Shown in pieces: positions 17,672 to 25,638 of a stretch of 59,033 nucleotides of DNA. Each line of letters starts with the position of its first letter. Position 1 is the stretch's first letter. Source of the DNA: an uncultured Bacteroidota bacterium (GTDB lineage: Bacteria > Bacteroidota > Bacteroidia > Flavobacteriales > Flavobacteriaceae); NCBI GenBank assembly GCA_902608795.1, contig CACLPI010000006.1:1-59033 (forward strand), given 5' to 3'. The position numbers and the translations under genes were made by a program. The notes beneath the pieces were generated by a model, which was not told where the DNA came from, did no database searches, and worked only from the letters and a program-made list of their open reading frames with translations.

Positions 17672-19174
17672 TTAGATTGACTCGATTAGATTAAGTTTTT
17701 TTAAGCTGTCGGCAATTTCCCTATTATCAGCAATTTTTGGAACTTTATTTTGTCCACCTAATTTCCCAATACTTCTCATATATTTTTTGAAGCCTCCTTT
17801 AATAATTTTTCTTATTACTGGTTTATCTATTATTCTGCCATCTATTAAGTCTTTATAATATTTGTTTTGTTTTTGAAGCTCAATGTCTAATAAACTCCCA
17901 AAATTATTAATCTCAATGACATTTCCGTCAAATTCAATAAACCACTCGTGACAAGCCTGTAAAGATTTTGATTTAAATCTTGGGGCTACTGTAAACTCAA
18001 CAACCATGTTTCCGGTTTTTAAAATTGCTTGTTCTATTGCTTGTTCAACCTCCTTAACAATTACATGTTCTCCAAAGGCAGATAAGCTTTGCCTGAGCCT
18101 TCCTGTTACCACAATTCTATAAGGATTTATGCTTGTAAACTTTACTGTGTCACCCGTATTATATCCCCACAGACCTGCAGAGCTAGAAATAATCATAACA
18201 TAATTTATGTCTTTTTTTACATTTTGAAGTGATATTCTTTCTATCCTATTTTCTCTAAAATCCTCAACATCAATAAACTCATAAAAAATACCAGCATTCA
18301 GTATTAGAAGGAGGTCATTGCTGTCTTGCTTGTCTTGAAAAGCAAAAAAACCTTCGCTTGCAGGAAAAAGCTCTATACTGTCAACTTCCTTACCAATTAA
18401 AGAAAGGAACTTTTCCTTATACGGTCTAAAATTAACTCCTCCATAAATCAAAAGGCTAAAATTTGGGAATACCTCTGAAATCTGTTTATTGGTTTTTTTG
18501 ACGATTTTTTCAAAGTACATTTGAAGCCATGAGGGAATACCACTAATAATTGTCATATCTTCCCTAATTGTTTCTTTTACTATGTTTTCGATCTTATTTT
18601 CCCAATCTTCAATGATATTTGTCTTCCAGGAAGGGAGCATATTACTTTTCATGTAAAACGGAACATGGTGAGCAGAAATTCCTGAAAGTCTGCCACTCAA
18701 CATTCCTGAAATGTCTTTTAGTATTGGGCTGCCTTGAACAAAAATATATTTACCGTCAACAAAGCTGGTTTTATTGGTTTCTGCAACATAAATCAACAAA
18801 GCATTTTTAGCTCCATTTAAATGGTTTGGTAAACTTTCCCTAGTAATAGGAATATATTTTGCGCCCGAAGTCGTACCTGAAGTTAAAGCAAGGTAAATTG
18901 GTTTTCCTGGCCATAAAATATCCTTTTTTCCAGATTTTACTTTCTCAAGGTATTCTCTAAGTTCCTCATAATCTCTTATCGGTACTCTCTTCTTGAATTC
19001 TTGATAATTTGATATTTCCGAAAAGTTATGGTTCTGTCCAAATTTAGTGTTGCGTGCTTTTTTGATTAAATATTTAAACTGGTTTTCCTGAGTTGTAATT
19101 GGATTAGTTGCCCAATTGTAAACCTGCTTCTTTGCAAGACTTGAAATTATTTTTAGAAGAACATGCTTTAGCAT
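17672..19174 (-). CDS. GH3 auxin-responsive promoter family protein (acyl-adenylating enzyme)
   Basis: 500 residues, the full length of the GH3 family. The ATP-binding loop LTSGTTSG is at residues 97-104, with FPASEGFFAFQD in the middle and YNTGDTVKFTSINPYRIVVTGR as the adenylate-forming motif towards the C-terminus. Plant relatives join amino acids to jasmonate or auxin. The bacterial substrate is not known to me. It is encoded two bases after the M23 peptidase and 45 bases before the polysaccharide genes, so co-expression with envelope synthesis is likely. A role in modifying a cell-surface acyl or amino group is speculation. Confidence 0.9.
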   Translation of the reverse strand: MLKHVLLKIISSLAKKQVYNWATNPITTQENQFKYLIKKARNTKFGQNHNFSEISNYQEFKKRVPIRDYEELREYLEKVKSGKKDILWPGKPIYLALTSGTTSGAKYIPITRESLPNHLNGAKNALLIYVAETNKTSFVDGKYIFVQGSPILKDISGMLSGRLSGISAHHVPFYMKSNMLPSWKTNIIEDWENKIENIVKETIREDMTIISGIPSWLQMYFEKIVKKTNKQISEVFPNFSLLIYGGVNFRPYKEKFLSLIGKEVDSIELFPASEGFFAFQDKQDSNDLLLILNAGIFYEFIDVEDFRENRIERISLQNVKKDINYVMIISSSAGLWGYNTGDTVKFTSINPYRIVVTGRLRQSLSAFGEHVIVKEVEQAIEQAILKTGNMVVEFTVAPRFKSKSLQACHEWFIEFDGNVIEINNFGSLLDIELQKQNKYYKDLIDGRIIDKPVIRKIIKGGFKKYMRSIGKLGGQNKVPKIADNREIADSLKKLNLIESI

Positions 19175-19176
19175 TC

Positions 19177-20052
19177 TTATTCAAAATTTAATAGAGGCTT
19201 TGGATCTATTGGGTTCCCGTTTTTCCAAAGTTCGAAATGTAAATGTGGTCCAGAGCTTAAATTTCCTTGATTACCTGAATAAGCAATAACTTCTCCGGCT
19301 TGAACGAAATCATTTTGTTCTTTTAATGTTTTTGAATTATGCTTATAAACTGAAATTATGTTTTCTCCATGATCAATAACAACTACATAGCCTGTCTCAA
19401 GCGACCACTCTGAAAAAATAATTTTTCCATCAAGAACAGACTTTACAGGCGTGCCTATATCGGCTGCTATATCAATAGCAAAATGATTTTCATTAAAGTT
19501 AAAGCTTTGGGTTATTTCGCCTTTAATCGGAGAAAAAAACATTTTATTTTCTATAATAAGCTCATTATTAGTAAGGTTAAACTTATCCTCATTTTCAACA
19601 TATTTTCTAAGAATAGAATCTTGTAGATTTGGAGAAATTGTAAAAATATCTGAGTTAATTAGATTACTGTCTATTGATAACTCATCTCTTGAAATAAACT
19701 CATCTATATTTCCAGAAAGAACGTCTTCTATAGATTTATAAAATTTATTGTTTAAGCTTATTTGCCTTTCTAGTGAGTCTGTTTTTTTTGTGAGGTATAT
19801 TGCTCTATTCAAAAGGTCTGCTGATGAATAGCCGGGTACCAACTCTTTAAGTTGGGTGAAAAAAACTATGCTGATTGTAAATGAAATTAGAATTATAGAG
19901 TATATAACCATAACAATAATGGTGTTTATTTTACTAGCTTTAAAAGAAAATTTTTCTTCAAATGTGTCATCACTTGAAACAACTACTTTATAATCACTTA
20001 ATAATCTTTTAAAGAATCCTTTGTTTTGTTTTTTGTTTTTCACAATATTCAA
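19177..20052 (-). CDS. Membrane-anchored M23 family metallopeptidase
   Basis: 291 residues. A cytoplasmic basic segment precedes a membrane helix at about 43-65. A coiled region follows, then the LytM/M23 domain from about 170. Zinc ligands His190 and Asp194 (HFAID) and His272, with His270 (GPHLHFELW), are all present, so it should be an active peptidoglycan endopeptidase in the periplasm. The longest frame starts at TTG 20052. GTG at 20043 gives an N-terminus of MKNKKQNKGF and is equally possible. It is the first gene of the long minus-strand unit continuing through the GH3 and polysaccharide genes. Confidence 0.9.
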   Translation of the reverse strand: MNIVKNKKQNKGFFKRLLSDYKVVVSSDDTFEEKFSFKASKINTIIVMVIYSIILISFTISIVFFTQLKELVPGYSSADLLNRAIYLTKKTDSLERQISLNNKFYKSIEDVLSGNIDEFISRDELSIDSNLINSDIFTISPNLQDSILRKYVENEDKFNLTNNELIIENKMFFSPIKGEITQSFNFNENHFAIDIAADIGTPVKSVLDGKIIFSEWSLETGYVVVIDHGENIISVYKHNSKTLKEQNDFVQAGEVIAYSGNQGNLSSGPHLHFELWKNGNPIDPKPLLNFE

Positions 20053-20144
20053 AAGTACTCAAAATTAGTTTACTCTTGAATAGGTAGTCTATATATAGCA
20101 AATATTACATCTATTATTATTAACTTAGCTTAAAATATTTAATA

Positions 20145-20336
20145 ATGGATTTATTTATTATACCTCTTGCTTTAGGTCCTGGCCAATTAGTTTTAATTGC
20201 AATTGTTGTTTTGATACTTTTTGGTGGTGGAAGAAAAATCAGTGAATTAATGAGGGGAACTGGTAAAGGCATAAGAGAGTTTAAAAAAGCTTTAAAAGAA
20301 GATGATGATGAGGATGAAGAAGAAAAAGAAGGCTAG
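20145..20336 (+). CDS. tatA: Sec-independent protein translocase TatA/TatE
   Basis: 63 residues. A short periplasmic N-terminus and a single membrane helix (about 12-26, QLVLIAIVVLILFGGG) lead to the conserved FGGGRKISELMRGTGKGIREFKK amphipathic helix. A very acidic tail (DDDEDEEE) ends the protein. TatA forms the pore of the twin-arginine export path for folded proteins; no tatC is in the window. It is transcribed from a 92-bp divergent gap shared with the M23 gene. The TAG stop lies in a CTAG that also provides the stop of the convergent DUF4837 gene. Confidence 0.95.
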   Translation: MDLFIIPLALGPGQLVLIAIVVLILFGGGRKISELMRGTGKGIREFKKALKEDDDEDEEEKEG

Positions 20337-21280
20337 TTTTTAAGACTTCTCATAATAGCCTCTAATTCAAACATATAGTCCCTTTTTCTGGTCCCTGGTG
20401 AATAAACAAACCCGTCCACCATTATATACTCATCTTGTTTTTTTTCAGATTTAAATTGATAGTTTAAAAACGGCCCAGCCATAAATTGCCCTTTTATTTC
20501 CCACAAACCCCTTGTTTCTAATATTTGTTTACCTTTTATACTAATTTGCTGTGAGCTTGGTGTATATGTAGGGTCTGTTGACATAAATGTATTTTGAATA
20601 GGTCCAGGAATATGATGCTTGGAAATTGAATCTCTTGTTTTCACAATAGAGCTATTATTTTTGCTATTATATCTTGAGACAAAAAGATTGACTGAACCTG
20701 TTTCTATATCCCTTCTTATCCACACAAAATTGGTGTCGACTTTTGCAACTCGGTAAGCTGAAGGAAATCGTATTGTTAAACCAATACTTTTTTTAATAGC
20801 CTGTGTTTGATTTAGGTTTTTTGCGATTCTTCTTTGCTTCTCTTGAATCTCATTAAAGTATAAGCTAGAATATATAGAATTAATATTCTTGCTAATAATT
20901 GTAATTATCTTCTCAGGGGTTGATCCAGTAACCTGAATGATTCTTTGGGGTGAAGCGTAAGTATTTTTAAAATTAAAGACCCCTTCTGTTTCAGAAATAT
21001 CAATCTTTAGAATTGTTCTTGACTTTGTCGCAAAACCTGTAAATACTGTACTTGGAATATGGCTAAGAATAAATACGGGCTCAATTTGTGGAAGGCCATA
21101 GATGGGGCGAGCAAAATTTTCTCTTATAACTTCTCCAACCTTCCCTTCCCAGATCTCATCACTTGATACCACCGAAATATTATTAATGTTTCCGCTTGAA
21201 TTTGGTAATAGCTTTTGGTTTTTGTCAGAGCACGATAAGAACAAGGCTAAAAAAGATAAAATCAATGCTTTTTGTTTCAT
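20333..21280 (-). CDS. DUF4837 family lipoprotein
   Basis: 315 residues. The signal peptide ends in a lipobox, LFLSC, with Cys17 as the lipidated residue. The mature part is soluble, with a conserved centre around SGEVWE-like and RFPSAYRVAKVDTNFVWIRRD segments typical of DUF4837, a Bacteroidota-only family. It is found in the order pgk - transglycosylase - DUF4837 - tatA. It follows the transglycosylase gene by 31 bases and is likely co-transcribed, so a cell-wall or envelope role is plausible. No catalytic residues are recognised. Confidence 0.85.
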   Translation of the reverse strand: MKQKALILSFLALFLSCSDKNQKLLPNSSGNINNISVVSSDEIWEGKVGEVIRENFARPIYGLPQIEPVFILSHIPSTVFTGFATKSRTILKIDISETEGVFNFKNTYASPQRIIQVTGSTPEKIITIISKNINSIYSSLYFNEIQEKQRRIAKNLNQTQAIKKSIGLTIRFPSAYRVAKVDTNFVWIRRDIETGSVNLFVSRYNSKNNSSIVKTRDSISKHHIPGPIQNTFMSTDPTYTPSSQQISIKGKQILETRGLWEIKGQFMAGPFLNYQFKSEKKQDEYIMVDGFVYSPGTRKRDYMFELEAIMRSLKN

Positions 21281-21311
21281 TTTTTAAAACTATTAGGCCA
21301 ATTTACAATAA

Positions 21312-22457
21312 TTAATTTTTGGGGATTCTTTTAGGAAACACAATTAGTTTCTGGTTTTCTTTAATGTTGTCGTTTTTAAGATTATTCCAGCGTTTAATAT
21401 CTGAAACTTTGACGCCAAATTTTTTTGAAATTTTTCCGAGAAATTCACCATACTTAACTTTATATATGAGTTTCGAGTCTATTGAGTAGAGGTCTGGAAG
21501 GGGTTTTTCACTTTTATCAAATTCAGCGTTTGAAAAGATATAAAATTCATCTTCATTTTCTATAAGTTTATCGGCTATGTTTATCGGCAGTCTTACTGAA
21601 TTAACGTTTTGCCCAGGTATAATTTCATGAATATAAGAAGGGTTTAATATTTTTATTGAGTCTATTGGGTAGTTAAAAAATTTAGAAAAGTGATCAAATG
21701 CAAATTTTTCTTTTATTAATACTTTTTCGGTTTTCAAGATTGGTTTTTTTGAAATAGCCAAATCAATACCGTGCTCGTAGGCGTACTCTAATATATACAT
21801 GGTGGCGATAAATGAAGGGATATAGTTAGCTGTTTCTCTTGGTAAAAATGGTCTTATATTCCAGTAGTTTGTGAGTCCCCCTGACCGCTTTTTTGCTCTA
21901 GATATTGTTCTTGGACCCGCATTATAAGATGCAAGAACTAGATTCCAGTCGGAATGTATTTTATATAGTTTTTGTAAATACTTTGTAGCTGCTATAGTAG
22001 ACTTTAAGGGGTCCATTCTTTCGTCAACATAACTATTCATCTTCAAGCCATTTTCCAATGCGGTGTAGAACATGAACTGCCAAAGACCTGTAGCACCAAC
22101 TTTCGAGACAGCTGTTGGGTCAAGTCTTGATTCAATGATTGGAAGATATTTTATTTCCGTTGGAATTTGATTATTTTGCAAGTGCTCTTCGAAAAGTGGA
22201 AGATAGTAGTTGATTTTTTCAATATTGTCCTTGTAAAAGCCTAACATTTCTTTTAGATACTCCTTTATTCTTTTTTCAACCTCAGGCGTAAAATATATGT
22301 CTATAGGGGTCTTAGCGTCTAGCCTTGCTAGTCTGTTTTTGATTGTGTCAGAATCAAAATTGTAATCCATTAAATTCCTTTCAAAGTTATCAGCCTGGCA
22401 GTAACAGTGGTTAATTATAAACAAAAAAATAATTAAGAGTAGCAGTCTAATTTGCAT
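21312..22457 (-). CDS. Membrane-bound lytic murein transglycosylase (MltD-like) with LysM
   Basis: 381 residues. An N-terminal signal peptide covers about 1-20. The SLT catalytic domain (about 90-230) contains IIESRLDPTAVSKVGATGLW, with Glu109 as the expected catalytic acid. The later VLASYNAGPRTISRA and YIPSFIATMYI motifs also belong to family 1 transglycosylases. One LysM peptidoglycan-binding domain sits at about 331-377. It cleaves glycan strands in the periplasm. Only five bases separate it from pgk, which lies upstream on the same strand. Confidence 0.94.
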   Translation of the reverse strand: MQIRLLLLIIFLFIINHCYCQADNFERNLMDYNFDSDTIKNRLARLDAKTPIDIYFTPEVEKRIKEYLKEMLGFYKDNIEKINYYLPLFEEHLQNNQIPTEIKYLPIIESRLDPTAVSKVGATGLWQFMFYTALENGLKMNSYVDERMDPLKSTIAATKYLQKLYKIHSDWNLVLASYNAGPRTISRAKKRSGGLTNYWNIRPFLPRETANYIPSFIATMYILEYAYEHGIDLAISKKPILKTEKVLIKEKFAFDHFSKFFNYPIDSIKILNPSYIHEIIPGQNVNSVRLPINIADKLIENEDEFYIFSNAEFDKSEKPLPDLYSIDSKLIYKVKYGEFLGKISKKFGVKVSDIKRWNNLKNDNIKENQKLIVFPKRIPKN

Positions 22458-22462
22458 AATTA

Positions 22463-23647
22463 TTATTGCGAAAGTGCTTTAATACCTGGTAGTAATTTTC
22501 CTTCTAAGCTTTCGAGCATTGCTCCTCCACCGGTACTGATGAAACTTACATCGTCCTGTATATTAAACTTTTTGATTGCTGCAACAGAATCACCACCTCC
22601 AATCATAGAATAGGCGCCATTTTGAGTAGCTTTTACAACAGCATCTGCTACTGATTTAGTTCCTTTTTCAAATGAAGGTTTTTCAAAAACGCCCATAGGT
22701 CCGTTCCATAAAATAGTACTACTGCCTTGAATTACTTGCTCAAATTTGTAAGCTGTCTTTGGTCCAATATCTAAGCCTTGCCAACCATCAGGTACTTCAT
22801 AAACATCTGTCACTTTTTGTAAACCAGAATCTGAGAATTCATTTGAGCATAATACGTCCTCAGGCAAGAAAACATTAACATTTTTTTGTTTTGCTTTAGA
22901 TAAAATCTCGCCACAGTCTTTGATTCTATCAGCCTCAAAAATTGAATCTCCTATCCTACCTCCATTATTTTTTATGAATGTATATGCCATTCCTCCGCCA
23001 ATGATCAAATTGTCAACAAAGCCCATTATGTTTGCTATTACAGAGATTTTAGATGAAACTTTAGCCCCACCAATTATGGCGGTAACAGGCTTTTTAGGAT
23101 TTTCCATTAATTTTTTTAAACTCTCGATCTCTTTCTCTAAAAGCATACCTGGTGCTTTTTCACCAAAGAATTGTGCAATTGTTGCTGTTGAAGCATGTTC
23201 CCTATGGGTTGTTCCGTAGGCATCATTGATATATATGTCTGCTAAGCTGGAAAGTTCTTTGGCGAAATCAATGTCGGCTTTTGTTTCTTCTTCATAAAAC
23301 CTAAGGTTTTCTAAAAGCACTATCTGCCCATTTTTTAAATTAGAACAAGTTTCTTTAGTTTTAACTCCTATTGAGTCTTCTAAAAACATTACGTCTTTAC
23401 GTAATAATTTTTTTAGCTCAGGAATTATTTTCTTTAGTGATAGCTCAGGATTTTTTCCAACGGGTCTGCCTAGGTGGGATGCCAAAATACAGGCCCCTCC
23501 ATTTGATAAAACATATTCAATTGTTGGCAGTGCCGCAATAATCCTCGAGCTATCCGTTATTTCTCCAGAATCATTGAAGGGTACGTTAAAGTCAACTCTA
23601 ATAAAAACTTTTTTGCTGTTAAAAGAAATTTCGCTAATTGATTTCAT
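22463..23647 (-). CDS. pgk: Phosphoglycerate kinase
   Basis: 394 residues, standard length. It transfers phosphate from 1,3-bisphosphoglycerate to ADP in glycolysis. The opening FIRVDFNVPF (15-24), ASHLGRPVG, NDAYGTTHREHAST, GGAKVSSKI and the C-terminal GGGDSVAA and STGGGA nucleotide loops are all present. The start is ATG at 23647. A TAnnTTTG box lies 18 bases upstream. The transglycosylase and DUF4837 genes follow closely, so this housekeeping gene probably drives them too. Confidence 0.98.
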   Translation of the reverse strand: MKSISEISFNSKKVFIRVDFNVPFNDSGEITDSSRIIAALPTIEYVLSNGGACILASHLGRPVGKNPELSLKKIIPELKKLLRKDVMFLEDSIGVKTKETCSNLKNGQIVLLENLRFYEEETKADIDFAKELSSLADIYINDAYGTTHREHASTATIAQFFGEKAPGMLLEKEIESLKKLMENPKKPVTAIIGGAKVSSKISVIANIMGFVDNLIIGGGMAYTFIKNNGGRIGDSIFEADRIKDCGEILSKAKQKNVNVFLPEDVLCSNEFSDSGLQKVTDVYEVPDGWQGLDIGPKTAYKFEQVIQGSSTILWNGPMGVFEKPSFEKGTKSVADAVVKATQNGAYSMIGGGDSVAAIKKFNIQDDVSFISTGGGAMLESLEGKLLPGIKALSQ

Positions 23648-23664
23648 TGTGAAAAGATACGTGT

Positions 23665-23672
23665 CAAATATA
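23665..23672 (-). promoter_or_regulatory. Promoter -7 box for pgk
   Basis: On the minus strand this reads TATATTTG, a full match to TAnnTTTG. A TTTG occurs 22 bases further upstream (23695-23698), slightly farther than the usual 19-20. Transcription would begin near 23659, about 12 nt before the pgk ATG. It lies only six bases from the -7 box of the divergent holB. Confidence 0.45.
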
Positions 23673-23678
23673 ATTCTT

Positions 23679-23686
23679 TATCTTTG
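23679..23686 (+). promoter_or_regulatory. Promoter -7 box for holB
   Basis: TATCTTTG matches TAnnTTTG and lies 16 bases before the holB ATG at 23703. No clear -33 TTTG is visible at the usual distance. It is back-to-back with the pgk box inside a 55-bp divergent gap, so the two promoters may compete for polymerase. Confidence 0.38.
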
Positions 23687-23702
23687 TTTTCAGTCAAATT
23701 AG

Positions 23703-24731
23703 ATGGAGCAAATTCAGTTAAATACATTAAAAGAGTCTGTAAAAAAAGGAAGGGTTGCAAACACCTATTTATTAGTAGGAAAAGCTGATTCAGATGTTTT
23801 AGGGGCAGGGTTTAATCTGGTAAAGGATATTATAAAAAGCCCCTTTGCAGATATGGAAATACACGAGCAGCAGGCTGCTTTGGAAAAACTGAAAACCTTA
23901 ACAAATCCTGATATACATTATTTTTACCCGGTTAATACAACCGCAGAGGTTAAAACGAAAGCAAGCTCAAAAGACTTTATCAATAATTGGAGGGAGCTTG
24001 TAAGTACTGGAACAAAAATAACTTTAGTTGATTGGTATAACAAAATAGGGCTTGGCAATAAGCAGGCAGCGATCAATAAGGATGAGGCTGAAGAAATTTC
24101 AAGAATAGCATCGTTGAAGTCTTATGAAGGGGGGGTGAAAATATTTCTTATTTGGATGGCTGAAAAAATGAATTTGAGTGCATCAAACAAGCTGCTAAAG
24201 CTTTTCGAGGAGCCGCCAAAAAACACGGTTTTTATATTGGTTTGTGAGAATGAAGGAAAACTTCTTCCAACTATAACCTCCAGGTGCCAAAAAGTGTATA
24301 TAAACATCCAACTATTTGATAACCATGGTTTTAGCTCAGATTATGAAATTTTATTTTTAGATTGGGTTAGGGCTGCTTTTAAGGTAAAGAGCAATAAATC
24401 TGCTATTAACGATCTTATTCAGTTTTCAGAAAAAATAAGCAAAAAAACACGCGAGGAGCAAAAAGACTTTTTGGCTTATTGCTCAACTGTATTTAGAGAT
24501 TCTTTTCTGTTCAACTATAAGGCTGTAAATAATTCAGAAAAGTATTTAAACGGCTTGGTGTTAGAGAAATTTGCGCCATTTGTTCATGAGGAAAATATAG
24601 AAGATTTTTATTATGAAGTTCAAAAAGGCTTTGCAGATATCGAAAGAAACGGAAATCCTAAAATTGTTTTCCTTGATATTTCAATAAAGCTAACCAGATT
24701 GCTTCATGTAAAGCCAGTTCAAAATGTTTGA
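23703..24731 (+). CDS. holB: DNA polymerase III subunit delta'
   Basis: 342 residues of the AAA+-type clamp-loader subunit. The conserved core includes SLKSYEGGVKIFLIWMAEKMN, SASNKLLKLFEEPP and LLPTITSRCQKV. Its N-terminus is unusual: where a P-loop would sit it has LLVGKADSDVLGAG, and the four-cysteine zinc module of many delta' proteins is absent, the next conserved piece being NPDIHYFYPVNT. Delta' is not expected to hydrolyse ATP, so it may still work. The start is ATG at 23703. Its TGA overlaps the ATG of the lipid kinase gene by eight bases. Confidence 0.85.
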   Translation: MEQIQLNTLKESVKKGRVANTYLLVGKADSDVLGAGFNLVKDIIKSPFADMEIHEQQAALEKLKTLTNPDIHYFYPVNTTAEVKTKASSKDFINNWRELVSTGTKITLVDWYNKIGLGNKQAAINKDEAEEISRIASLKSYEGGVKIFLIWMAEKMNLSASNKLLKLFEEPPKNTVFILVCENEGKLLPTITSRCQKVYINIQLFDNHGFSSDYEILFLDWVRAAFKVKSNKSAINDLIQFSEKISKKTREEQKDFLAYCSTVFRDSFLFNYKAVNNSEKYLNGLVLEKFAPFVHEENIEDFYYEVQKGFADIERNGNPKIVFLDISIKLTRLLHVKPVQNV

Positions 24732-25638
24732 TGGCTGGTTTATAATAGCCAACCCCTTTTCTAACTCAGGAAAAACAGCTGAAACAATTGACTTAGTTAT
24801 CGAAAAACTTCAATCCAATTTGATAAGTCATCAAATTAGACAAACTGAGTGCTCAGGGGATGAGATAAGGTTCGTGGAGGAAGCAACACAGGCTGGTTAC
24901 AACAAAATTTTAGCAATTGGTGGAGATGGTACTGTACAAAAAATTGTAGCAGGTATAACCATACAAAAAAACATACCAACAGACGAAATGATCTTTGGGT
25001 TAGTACCTTCAGGCACAGGAAACGATTGGGCAAAATCTAAAAATATTCCGTCAGATATTTCTGATGCGGTTAACTTATTAATTAGTGGTTCGATTAATGA
25101 GCAAGATGTTGGTGTGGCCAAAATAGTCGCTAGCTCAGATATAAAAACCAGATATTTTGTAACATACTCTGGTGTTGGTTTTGATTCTTATATGTTAGAG
25201 AAAATCGAAAATTATAAGTGGTTAGGAAAGCTTTCATACTTGGTGTGTGCAATAATGAACTTTACAAAATATAAAAATATTGCGTTGGAGGTTGTGACTC
25301 CAAAAACTAAAATAGATGCTAGCGTGTTTTTACTTGGCGTTGGTATTTGCAAATATACGGGCGGGGGAATGCAGTTAATCAAAAATCCGAAAGGCAATGA
25401 TGGTTTGTTAAATATTACAATAGCTCAGGAATTTAGCAAGTTTGACATAATTCGAAATTTTTTCAATCTTTTTAATGGGTTTATTTTCAAAGAACACAAA
25501 GTTTTGACATTGGTAGGCTCTTCATTAAAAATCCGTGCTAAAAAGGGCTCTTTGGTGTGTCAGGGCGATGGCGAGATTTTTGGCGCTGGTAAAATCGAAT
25601 ATTCTGTTATAAAAAAAGGGCTTAGGTATTTGTCTTAG
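24724..25638 (+). CDS. Diacylglycerol/lipid kinase (YegS/BmrU type)
   Basis: 304 residues. The catalytic domain carries the nucleotide motif AIGGDGT (64-70), followed by LVPSGTGNDWAKS, the second conserved element of the DAGK/sphingosine kinase superfamily. The C-terminal beta-sandwich includes GGGMQLIKNPKGNDGLLN. It would phosphorylate diacylglycerol or a related lipid at the membrane. The start, ATG at 24724, overlaps the end of holB. Its 3' end overlaps the convergent methyltransferase by 17 bases. Confidence 0.92.
   Translation: MFDGWFIIANPFSNSGKTAETIDLVIEKLQSNLISHQIRQTECSGDEIRFVEEATQAGYNKILAIGGDGTVQKIVAGITIQKNIPTDEMIFGLVPSGTGNDWAKSKNIPSDISDAVNLLISGSINEQDVGVAKIVASSDIKTRYFVTYSGVGFDSYMLEKIENYKWLGKLSYLVCAIMNFTKYKNIALEVVTPKTKIDASVFLLGVGICKYTGGGMQLIKNPKGNDGLLNITIAQEFSKFDIIRNFFNLFNGFIFKEHKVLTLVGSSLKIRAKKGSLVCQGDGEIFGAGKIEYSVIKKGLRYLS

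Noticed and set aside
22920-23219. 99-codon plus-strand ORF opposite pgk
   Set aside because: Inside a universally conserved gene and in the wrong strand; composition typical of an antisense frame.
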